A stretch of 64,000 nt of DNA from Mastigias papua (taxonomy: Eukaryota > Cnidaria > Scyphozoa > Rhizostomeae > Mastigiidae), in contig OZ025286.1 in NCBI GenBank assembly GCA_964019165.1, positions 11,925,401 to 11,989,400 of the forward strand, written 5' to 3'. Made by a program: the position numbers and the translations under genes. Below the pieces are notes generated by a model. The model had not been told where the DNA came from. It did no database searches and was given only the letters and a program-made list of their open reading frames with translations. Within the stretch, counting starts at the first letter, position 1. Each line of letters begins with the position of its first letter. Below, piece after piece: positions 20,290-29,169 of this stretch.

Positions 20290-21125
20290 AGTCTCTTGGT
20301 ACTACAGAACTTCAATAACAACGTAAAACCAGGTGTCTACTTTAGATATGAGGACGATACTTTTGTCATCTTTGGTTCTGAGCTGGATTGTGACCGTTTT
20401 CATGAAAAACCTATCTTGCTGCATCCAGCTTTAAAATTCACAGTAGAGAAGGAGCGAAACATCTCCTTGAATTTTCTGGATGTATTGATGGGAACAGAGG
20501 TCACTGGATTTCTTGCGAGCGTTTATAGGGAGCCAACGTTTACAGGGCAATACATCCGTTGAAATTCTTTCAGCCCAGAAGCAAGAAAAATTAGCTCTAT
20601 TAGAACCTTAGTTCACAGGGCATGTGTGACTTATGTCAAAGTAAATTAGGCTCGGCGCTTGACAGAATAACACAACTGCTAATTGAAAATGGATATCCAA
20701 ATGATGTCCGTCTTTCTTGTATTAAGCAAAAACTTGCCAACTTTGCAGCCGAAAAGCCGTATGGTTCTGAGAAGTGCTCGATTTACCTAGCATTGCCCTG
20801 GTTTGGTTGTCTTTCACCACAATATGAAAATCAAATTAACAGAGCCATTATATCTTGTTTGTATGCAGTGAAGTGAATGTGAAGCTCAGTATGTAGGGTG
20901 CACTACACAGAGACTAGCAGATATAATAAAACAACATGTACCCACGAGCATCAGGACAAGAAGCACTATAACAAGAGAACAGCCACCTCGTATGTGTAAA
21001 AACTCTAATTCTAAAATGAAAAGTGATTCGGCCCAAGGACAACATCTCATCAAAATCCAGAATGTGCCAAAACATATGCAGACGATAATTTTCGGATCAA
21101 AGGGCAAGTAAGATCGCCGTTTCAT
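20290..21125 (+). pseudogene. Penelope-like RT / GIY-YIG coding remnant
   Basis: The frame from 20284 reads KPGVYFRYEDDTFVIFGSEL, where Y-x-D-D is the RT active site (E in place of the usual V), then LHPALKFTVEKERNISLNFL, DVL, and VYREPTFTGQYIR. A shifted frame, 20622-20876, gives ITQLLIENGYPNDVRLSCIK and IYLALPWFGCLS. Near 20878-20944 a further frame gives CEAQYVGCTTQRLADIIKQH, the GIY-YIG endonuclease region (Y-V-G core). Stops and shifts break the coding three times, so the copy is dead as a protein source. The N-terminal two thirds of the RT is absent. Confidence 0.85.
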
Positions 21126-21341
21126 GTAAGTGTTTTGGAATCACTTTACATAAAGACTCATTACCAAGTCTTGTGTAAGCAATCAGAGTTCATTTTCTCA
21201 CTTGGACTCTTTAAGTAAACAATTGTGAATAGGTGCCAAGTGGCCAATCATAGGGCTAACTGGATACATTATTCATCATATCACGTGTATCCGCATCTGG
21301 CTATATATGTCGGTTCATCTTTCGGTCGCTATCCGACTTTT

Positions 21342-21383
21342 CATACTCTGACGAGTGTCGGATGAAAACGGCTTTTCAGTATG
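21342..21383 (+). ncRNA. Type I hammerhead ribozyme (Penelope pseudo-LTR)
   Basis: The sequence reads CATACT, then CTGACGA, a short stem II, GAAA, a tiny stem III, C, then AGTATG. The outer CATACT and AGTATG pair perfectly (stem I, 6 bp). CTGACGA and GAAA are the invariant core strands, and the predicted cleavage site is after C at 21377. Stem III is only two to three pairs, as in the minimal ribozymes described from Penelope-like elements. Stem II is weak here (G-T closing pair). Confidence 0.8.
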
Positions 21384-21634
21384 CCTAGAACATGGTGCCA
21401 CTGTATTGTGCTGTAGTGAAGTTATCTTTTCAGAAGTGTATCAGAGATAACATAGCCATATCGAGGGTAGGACGGTCTCCAAGGATAGCAATCTTTCGGT
21501 TATGTCGTGAGGAGATCAATGCTTTAGTTGGCTTGACTTATTGCAGCAAAATTATCTAGGATAGGGGTGACCTGAGGTAGGATTTTTGTTTTTGGCCGAT
21601 TTCTGATGGTGATCCTGTTTTCTGATTCTTGCAG

Positions 21635-21718
21635 AATTTATTTATGTTTTGATACATCCATGAAGAAAAGATTTTCTGTAGTCAATACGTATTCCTACTG
21701 TATAACTGTCATCTCATT
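21635..21718 (+). other. Exon-like 84-nt segment, possible relict or cassette exon
   Basis: Good acceptor (TTCTTGCAG) and donor (GTATGT), 84 nt, stop-free in the frame left by exon a. It encodes KIYLCFDTSMKKRFS, loosely like the segment coded by the true next exon (22206-22290). It could be spliced between them without shifting the frame, adding 28 residues, but joining it directly to the 23013 exon would hit a stop. I favour exon b at 22206 as the authentic one. Confidence 0.35.
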
Positions 21719-22205
21719 GTATGTTGGCAACCAATGGCAAGATGTATTGTTGTTAATAGTAAATTCCATCAAGCATAGAGATACCTTTCTTTCATATTTG
21801 GAATTGTGAAACTGATCATTTCGTCAATGATTTATGTCTGGGATCATTATGTAAGTCTTCTGCAAAGAAGACCAGAAGGATGCTTTCATTGCAATTCTCG
21901 CTGATACATCTGATGGAAACTTAAAGATATAGATCCATTCCTATTTGTTGGGATGCATGCAGATGCTTTGAGATACATACTATATGAATGCAATATATGC
22001 GGAAAAATTCTTGCGGTACACACCTACTGTTACTGATATACAGACCAAATTGGTTGCATAACGATAACTGCAAACATGCATGTATACACTGATACACCTA
22101 CATAATCTACATAGTTATATACCAGTACATATATACAGTCATTGATATGTGCCTTTATAGTTAATGAAGTGATTTGATGTCTCATCTACTTCACTTGAAT
22201 CGTAG

Positions 22206-22290
22206 CAACAAAGTTTTCTTGATTTGCTCTGAAATGACAAAGAATCTGATGATGTATGATAATGCTTTAAAGCAACTGGTCAACTATACT
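22206..22290 (+). CDS. DCLRE1C: DCLRE1C exon b
   Basis: Acceptor ATCGTAG, donor GTATGT, 85 nt. The first C completes AAC with the two bases from exon a; then NKVFLICSEMTKNLMMYD. This matches the Artemis strand 'K-V-Y-L-Y-C-S-x-x-T-K-x-L-L' almost residue for residue. Ends in phase 0 after NYT. Confidence 0.88.
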
Positions 22291-23012
22291 GTATGTGATT
22301 CAAGCTTCTATTATTTTCACTGTAAATTGCCATATATAGATATGCGGCAGATACAACTTCATTAAGTGATTTTGAAGAACTTTGTGTTTACTTATTGTAG
22401 TGGAATTCATGCATCACTGCCAAATATAATGTTTATGTTTGTAGCACCAGTGCCATTGACTTCACTCAGTACTGTAGACTGCTACCTGAATATTTGAAGC
22501 GTTTACCAAATGCGGGATGTTAGATAGTGCTGAATTGATTAGCTGAAATATATAGCTGGAGATGGGTTTAATGCCACCTGACAAGAGGATAAAATCATTT
22601 AGTTAGCTTTTCTTTTGACCAGTAAGCACTGACTCACCTCTTATATTTTCGCTGTTCTGTAGTCTTCGTGCCATGTTCACCTAATTGTATGCAGATAGAA
22701 AGGCTTTATGTTTTTGGGCTTTCTAGAAGAAGACAGCTGCGCAGAAAAGAGGCCCCTGCTACCCAGAACAACTAGCCAGTCAGATATGCTATAGTTCTCT
22801 AGTCTCCTATCTAAATATACAGTTATCCTGCCATATTTGTCATGCTGCTGTTGTACTGCTGCAAAATTTTTGCAATGTTTCATTCAGTATTGAAATTTAT
22901 TGATTTATTAGTTTACTTCATTATGCCTTCTGATTTTTGTCCGAATTATTTGCCACATTATTTCTCAAACATGTTTCATTTGTATTGATTAAATAATGAT
23001 TAATCCTTTCAG

Positions 23013-23066
23013 AAAGCAATTCCAATAAATCAACCAACTTTGGTGTCAATTTATGATGGAACTTTG
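23013..23066 (+). CDS. DCLRE1C: DCLRE1C exon c
   Basis: Acceptor CCTTTCAG, donor GTAGGA, 54 nt, phase 0 at both ends. It encodes KAIPINQPTLVSIYDGTL, equivalent to the Artemis segment of pattern 'I-x-I-x-x-P-T-x-I-x-L-x-D' that comes before the motif 3 strand. Confidence 0.82.
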
Positions 23067-23809
23067 GTAGGAACATTGTTTTACCCTTTATATCTATTGA
23101 CAATAAGATGAAGATGGTTCAGGATTAGTTAGTTCCTGCATCACAGCTAGTTCCTCCTTTTTGTGTCATTTTACCATTCCCAGGGTTCAAAATTGTTGCC
23201 ATAAATAGATTCATCCAGCTAGTGCTAATTTTAGCTATAGATTTCCCTGTTAAAAAGCTCGTATCCGTTAACTCTGACAGCGTTGGTTCATGGCATTGAT
23301 GGTTCCAATATTTGGCTTAAGAGAGATATTAAATTTTGTCTTAGCCACTTTCATATTATAGATACAGCCCATTGCTTGAGTCTCTAATAAGTCAATATAT
23401 CCTCAAAAGTTTACATGCGAATGTATGAGAATTTTCCGCCAAAATGGCTCACATTTGTGAGCTTATTGAAAACATCAAAGGAATGAGGTGTTGATGAAAG
23501 AGCTCCATTTCTAAGAATCCATGATAAATATGAGATGCTAAGAATTCCCAGATGCACTTGAGTATGTAAGCCATGATCAACCTATACTCGAGGGAAGTAG
23601 CAGCTTACATTTTCGAGAGCATAGTTTATGACTGAAGTAATAATTTAGAAATTATATCCTAAAATTTTATGGATTGGCGTGAAGTCAGCCATAACTGAGG
23701 GGATGCTAGTTGCAACAGGTTGTTGTCCTCCTGATATGTCTGAATTCGTCCCAAAGACTTTTGATAATCATTTCGACAATGCATTATATATATGTATATG
23801 TAATGGCAA

Positions 23810-24040
23810 CAGGATTCGAGAGAAATGAAAAGTGAAAGTGCGAGATATTTACCAACCCGAGCTGGATTCGAACTCGTGAACCCTGGCTTTGTACGTTAAG
23901 TGCTATGCCAACTTAGCTATCGGGCCACACATTCAAATTTTTGCTCAAGGATAGGCCATTTGCTCGCACCATCCCTTTCTTTACCATTTTGCACAGGGGA
24001 GCCATCGCAGCTCCATTGCAATGTGCAACCCCAACGACTG
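23810..24040 (-). repeat. tRNA-related repeat (SINE-like), copy 1
   Basis: On the minus strand, 23926-23856 looks like a tRNA: TAGCTAAGTTGG fits the A box, GAGTTCGAATCC fits the B box, and CCCGA/TCGGG can close an acceptor stem. About 110 nt upstream on that strand (23927-24040) is also shared with copy 2, so the repeat unit includes non-tRNA sequence 5' of the tRNA part. Confidence 0.65.
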
Positions 24041-24124
24041 GATAGAGTTGAAGGAATGTATGTAAAAGCAACAGGATTTGTGAGAAATGAAATGGCTCCT
24101 CAGGTTTGAGCAGTCCTCCCCGAG

Positions 24125-24285
24125 CAGCAGATCCTATGCACATTGCGATTAAGGTGCGATTGCTCCCCTGTGCAAAGTGGTTAAGAGAGAGATGGTCCGA
24201 GCAAATGACCTACCCTTGAGCACCAATATGAAAGCGTGGCCAAATAGCTGAGTTGGTAGAGCACTTAACGTACAAAGCCAGCCTC
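24125..24285 (+). repeat. tRNA-related repeat (SINE-like), copy 2, truncated
   Basis: Inverted relative to copy 1. It shares the GCTCCCCTGTGCAAA and GAGCAAATG words and the A box TAGCTGAGTTGG (24245-24256), continuing to GTACAAAGCCAG and then breaking off before the B box. Confidence 0.6.
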
Positions 24286-24465
24286 TTCTAAGTAGCTCCT
24301 CCCCCCTTCAGAATGTACACATTTTCTGAGTGACTCCCAATAGAGTATTGAGTGTTTTGTGATTATGTTTTTATCTCTAGAGAGAATTTTCTATCATCAT
24401 TCGGCAGCTCCATAATATTTAGTGTCATATGCAGATAGTATTAAACTGCTTTGTCTTTTGCTCAG

Positions 24466-24527
24466 AGTATTGACTTCACATTGACCATCACATTAATTCC
24501 TGCTGGCCACTGCATTGGATCTGTTAT
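24466..24527 (+). CDS. DCLRE1C: DCLRE1C exon d (motif 3, PAGHC)
   Basis: Acceptor TTTTGCTCAG, donor GTGAGT, 62 nt. It encodes SIDFTLTITLIPAGHCIGSV. The histidine of AGHC is the MBL motif 3 metal ligand; the following residue is I where proline is usual (AGHCPGS). Starts in phase 0 and ends with AT, completed to ATG by exon e. Confidence 0.92.
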
Positions 24528-24879
24528 GTGAGTTACTCTACTTTTCTTGAGTAATTATATGTTATTGAATTAAGCCCTCATCACACGTAGTGAAACGTAA
24601 ATAAATCCTGAGTACCTTTAGCTTTGTTAAGCTTACAACGTCGTACTGTTATAACTGTTAGTCGAAGTGTCATTAATTGTCAACATACCATGAAATAGAA
24701 TGTAATAGTAATCTATCAGTGAAGTATTCAATTAGGATATGCAACTTTGTACTGGCTAACATTCAAATTAGATTGCGTAAACTACAGGTAGCTAAACAAC
24801 AAGGAAAATATCAGCTTAAGAAATTGCGCTAAGGTCTTATTGTAAGAAAGTAATTTCAGTTGTAAGTGTTGAACAGCTG

Positions 24880-26640
24880 TAGAGAGATGTAGAGGAGAAA
24901 TGTAGAGAGGAAACAGAAGTGTGGTGGAACAAGCATTGCGATGAAATAGAAAGGAATCTACGCAAGTCCATCCATCAGCAGCACACAGAAAAGTAACAGA
25001 ACTAGCAGGGAAAACATATTGTTCATCAAGTGGGTGTGTAAAATCAAGGATAGGAGCTATAATACTTGGAGAGGAGAGTTTCCTGACAGATGGAAAGAAT
25101 GCATGGCCGATTTGTGTGAAGACAATAACAGAGAAAGACTAAAAGATTGTAAAGAGAAGTAAGGGATTCCTATTTTGAAAGATGAAACTGAATGGTCTTT
25201 GAGAAGGATGAAATATGGTAAGGCAACATGACCCGACAACAGTTGAAATGTTAGAAGCATTGGGAGCTATTGGAATCAATAGAATGGAATCTATACTGAA
25301 TAAAATGTATGATAGAGGTGCAACACCAAATAGTCTATCTAGACCCATATTTGTAACATTGTCGAAAAATACAGGCCTAACAGGATGTGAGCGACACTGA
25401 ACTATTAGCCTAATGAGTCACCTTACAAAATTAGTGCCGAAAAGCCTAATGAAAGGAATGAAACGACCTATCCGTGAAGAAATTGCAGATTTACATTGCG
25501 GATTCACTGAAGGAAAGGGACGTACTAATGCGATTTTAATAATGCGCAATATAATTGAGCTCAGTGTCGATGTGCACAATGATCTCTATTTGTGTCTTAT
25601 TGACTACCCAAAGGCTTTCGATAAAGTCCAATATGATAAACTGTTTGACTCTGCGATGTGTAAAAATTTTGTAGTTGGAACAGACCGCTGCTGTTAGAGT
25701 GCAAAATAAGCAAGTTGAATGGATTAAAATTGAGAGAGGGGTTCGGCAAAGGTGCATATTGTCACCGGACATATTTTCGTTCTGCAGCGAAGTAATATTG
25801 AGGGAAATTGAGGAATTACTTGGGGGTGTTAATAAGTGGAAGTAATATAAAGAGCATAAGATATGCAGACGATACTGTTTTGATTGTTGAAACGAAGAAA
25901 GATCTTCAATGTATTCTAAATAAAGTTATAGAAAAGGTGAGTTCCTGGGGTTTTCAGTACTTGTAGAGAAAGCATAATCGGTGACAGTATCAAAGAAAAA
26001 GATTCCACCAATATGTGACTTACAGCAAGCAAAATCGACGGCAAACACGTTGAAAAGTTCAATTATCTACCAGTGGCTTTGTAACATCTGATGGCAGATC
26101 TAATTTTGGAATAAAACGAAGAATTGCGTAGAGTGGCGTTTAACAAAAAGAGATCTTTTTTTATAAGTTCAAACATAACCATGTCAGCAAAACAGAGACT
26201 TATAAAATGCTATATCTGGTCTATCCTTTTATATGGATGCGACACATGGAGCATTTTGTCTGCTATGCAAAAGTGCTTATAGGCAACTGAGATCTGGTCC
26301 ATAAGAAGAATGCTGAAGTTTTCATGGATTAGCACAATATCACAAGAGCGAGTATTGACAATCGCCAACATAAAATGTGAACAATTACAGACAATCAAAA
26401 CTAGGGAAATTGACTTTGTCAGGGTATGTGATGAAAAAAGCAGCATAGCAAATTTATCGCTGACAGGAAAAGTGGAAGGAAAAAGAGCCAGAGGGAGACA
26501 GAATATGATCTATCGAGATAATGTTAAAGATTTTACTAACACTGCAAATGGCAGTGACCTCATTCATGCTTGTGAAGACAGAAAAGTTTGGAAACGCATT
26601 ATCGTCGACACCCTTGTGCATGACATATAAAGAAGAAGAA
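24880..26640 (+). mobile_element. RTE-like LINE, degenerate
   Basis: Plus-strand pieces: 25215-25400 (MLEALGAIGINRMESILNKM, then FVTLSKNTGLTGCERH), 25413-25697 (GFTEGKGRTNAILIMRNIIE, LCLIDYPKAFDKVQYDKLF = motif A), 25735-25900 in shifted frames (GVRQRCILSPDIFSF = motif B and RYADDTVLI = active site), and 26310-26630 (LTGKVEGKRARGRQNMIYRD, the RTE C-terminal signature 'G-K-R-x-R-G-R-Q'). The element ends with AAGAAGAAGAAGA. Multiple frameshifts. Confidence 0.82.
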
Positions 26641-26829
26641 GAAGAGCCTCTGTGCTAATTAACAAGACGCAACAAACAAAAGAGAAAGCAAGTCATTGGA
26701 ATCCTAAATCATGGCGTACTTTGTATATGGGCCGTTTGCACATGCTAAATCTCAGTTATTTGCAAAAGTAACTTATTAGCATTTTTCAGTGTGTATATAT
26801 GTGCGTGATCCTCCATGCTTACCCAACAT

Positions 26830-26930
26830 CCCCACTCACTCACCACCCAGTCACTCACCACTCACTCACCACCCAGTCACTCACCACTCACTCACTCATT
26901 CACTCACTCACTCACACTCACTCACCCCCT
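26830..26930 (+). repeat. (TCAC)n-type microsatellite
   Basis: Imperfect CACTCACTCACCACCCAGT and CACTCACTCATTCACTCACT repeats. The open frames over it (Ser/His/Pro/Thr-rich) are by-products. Confidence 0.9.
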
Positions 26931-27386
26931 TCCCCACACACATACATCCAAATGCACACATGCATACAAACCCACGCCGACGTAAGCTCACTGGTGCACC
27001 TAGATGTAGCAAGGTTTGAATAATACCAACATGCTTTGATAAGTATAAAAATTACAAGCGTAAAACTAGCGAGAAGTTCATGAGGGTGAGAAATGTGAAA
27101 AGATGATGTTTGAAAAACCGTTTGCAGATGTCACTATACCACCTCTCTCCTACCCCCTCCCCCATAATCAAACATATGCGCATCTCAGATTCCCCTTGCC
27201 CCTTCTCTGATCATATAATATGCGAATGATCCCTTGAAATGTAGTGTCATCTAGTGTGCTCACGTAGTTGTGTGACTGTTTTGTTGGCACTGTCTTTTGA
27301 CATTGTATGGTAATTAGAGATCATGAGCAATTATTTTTCTTTCAGATGTCCAGAATGTTGTAAATAGGTCATTATTAATCTTGCAG

Positions 27387-27427
27387 GTTCCTTTTCGAAG
27401 GGAGAAGCAGTACAGTTCTTTATACTG
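27387..27427 (+). CDS. DCLRE1C: DCLRE1C exon e
   Basis: Acceptor AATCTTGCAG, donor GTATGC, 41 nt. The first G completes ATG; then FLFEGRSSTVLYT and a final G. This is the Artemis 'V-M-F-L-F-x-G-x-x-G-T-V-L-Y-T-G' strand leading to motif 4. Confidence 0.9.
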
Positions 27428-27699
27428 GTATGCACTTATGACTTTTTCTAATGGTATTGAGCATTGAGTATTGAGTGCATTCAAATGCCCTTCCATTGGA
27501 TGTGTTTATTAGAGTTCTTTCCTTTTGATCTCAACTGCAAGCTTGTCGCAATATTCGTGATGACCCATCCCACAATGGTCCATCCCACAGTAGTTTCTGT
27601 AGAAATTTTTCTTACTGTTTTGCTGTGTGGCTTTTCTCTGTTCTACTTTGGTTACTTTAGCGTGCATTTGTGAGTTTCTAGGCTGTTACATTTTACCTT

Positions 27700-28161
27700 G
27701 GGGTCATTTATTTAGTACATACGCTCAAAAATGGCAGAATATTGCGCCCCCCTCCCTCTTCGTACTCATGTGTACGCTTATTATAAATCGCCTTCATGCG
27801 TGCATACTTCTACCCATATGATATCCCCATCTCCAAAGAAAGTTTTTTAAATATCGTTTAACATAATGTATTATTATTGCACAATATATGATTAGACTAT
27901 TAAATGAGTAGTGCCTGACTGACGATCCCAAACGATTAGTGAATAAATAGGGTTGGTACAAACTGTTAATTATTTTGCTAACACCACTAGTGGTGTGCAG
28001 GGAACATTGTTGTTGATGGAAAAAATAGAATTTTCTTGCAAATGTGAACATTGGCAGAATACATATGCAGACACGGGTTATTTTTTCACTGTGTATAAGC
28101 ATCTGAATATGTCGAACCCCTCTGCCCCTTGTACGCAAGCGTACACTTTTGCATGACCCCC
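27700..28161. mobile_element. TIR DNA element, GGGGTCATTCA family, copy 2
   Basis: The left end GGGGTCATTTATTTAGTACA and the right end (28130-28161, GTACGCAAGCGTACACTTTT, then GCATGACCCC) are inverse, and G/C-rich runs lie just inside, as in the copy at 2921-4431. At 462 bp with no coding it is a MITE-like derivative. It sits in the intron between exons e and f. Confidence 0.6.
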
Positions 28162-28341
28162 TTTGTGCTAAGTGACCAGTCTCTTTTATTTCGGTTTTTT
28201 TAATCTCAGTTATACTAGTAAACGTCTTCTTTTGCATCATTTTCGAGCAACTCTGCTACTTCCCCTGTATTGTTCATTTTGGATAAAATTGAGCGTATTA
28301 ATGTGTTGTTGACATTAAGCTTTGTTGGATTTTTGTTGTAG

Positions 28342-28402
28342 GTGACTTTCGATATGAAAAAGGTGATATTAGAAGGATTGAATGCTTGAGAACTCCAAAT
28401 GG
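28342..28402 (+). CDS. DCLRE1C: DCLRE1C exon f (motif 4, GDFR)
   Basis: Acceptor TTTTGTTGTAG, donor GTATTT, 61 nt. The G from exon e plus GT gives G, then DFRYEKGDIRRIECLRTPN. The D of T-G-D-F-R is the bridging metal ligand of MBL motif 4, split from its T-G by the intron. Ends with GG. Confidence 0.92.
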
Positions 28403-28562
28403 GTATTTACTTACATTTTCTACAAATTCTATGAAATCTATCCTGAAGTTTTACATTATATCTTGTTTGTTGCTTTCTAATTCACTCTGTTTTGCTCATT
28501 TCATTCATTATGAAAATTTATATCACATTGACATTCATGACAAATAATTGCTCCTATTGTAG

Positions 28563-28635
28563 GGTCAAAGAAATAACAGCACTGTACATTGATACAACAT
28601 TCTTAACTCCATCATTTCCACAACTTCCATCAAGG
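28563..28635 (+). CDS. DCLRE1C: DCLRE1C exon g (beta-CASP motif A)
   Basis: Acceptor CTCCTATTGTAG, donor GTATGT, 73 nt. It encodes VKEITALYIDTTFLTPSFPQ and LPSR. The D in YIDTTF corresponds to the first acidic beta-CASP residue (D165 in human Artemis). Ends in phase 0. Confidence 0.93.
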
Positions 28636-29025
28636 GTATGTTCTCATCTTCTTTCGCCCTTTGCTGTTTATATTAGTAGGTATGATATTCTCCTGTATAG
28701 ATTTCTTTTTTAATAAGAATGTTATTTAGTATTAATCAATGCAATGGTATTAACAATCGTTTGGAAAATATCAGAAAATTTTCTAAAATTATCTTTCAAA
28801 CTTGACACTCTTGTTCATGTTTTTGATAGAACACATAGATATTATATAACCGTGAAAATTCCAGGGACGTCTGCCAATTTAGTCAAGGAAATCATAGAAA
28901 ATAATTGTATTTCATAAGAAATGTTCGCTTGTTACCATTTAAAGCATTTTGGAGTCCTGATCACATTGTGTTTTATGTCTGCACGAATTTTGCATTAAAA
29001 ATCTTATGAGTTATGTTTTCTGTAG

Positions 29026-29063
29026 GATGAATCAAGAGGTGAAATTGTTAAGCTTGTAAGAAG
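29026..29063 (+). CDS. DCLRE1C: DCLRE1C exon h
   Basis: Acceptor GTTTTCTGTAG, donor GTGAGC, 38 nt. It encodes DESRGEIVKLVR and two further bases AG, equivalent to the 'S-R-E-E-x-L-x-x-V-L-E-L-V-R' helix. The shortest exon of the gene. Confidence 0.87.
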
Positions 29064-29169
29064 GTGAGCTATTTGTCTCAATTTTATTTAATTGTAATTT
29101 TATGCCAATTGTTAGTATAGTTAGATTGATTTTAATTTCAATAACATCTTTCTATATACCAGTCATCGG

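Larger units (their letters stand above)
20261..21430 (+). mobile_element. Penelope-like element, 5'-truncated, with pseudo-LTR
   Basis: Flanked by a 12-bp direct repeat AAGTTATCTTTT (20261-20272 and 21419-21430). Next to the left copy lies a short inverted piece of the pseudo-LTR end, TTGGTACTACAGAACTTCA (about 20295-20313), then RT coding, the endonuclease remnant and the plus-oriented pseudo-LTR (21190-21418) with a hammerhead ribozyme. It lies between exons a and b of the Artemis-like gene. Penelope-like elements are telomerase-related retroelements with a GIY-YIG nuclease; the variable target duplication and partial inverted end fit their known insertion habit. Confidence 0.88.

Noticed and set aside
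23856..23926. A genuine tRNA gene
   Set aside because: Imperfect acceptor and anticodon arms, and the surrounding sequence is shared with a second truncated copy, so it is a repeat.
26789..27023. Ser/His/Pro/Thr-rich frames
   Set aside because: Products of the TCAC repeat.
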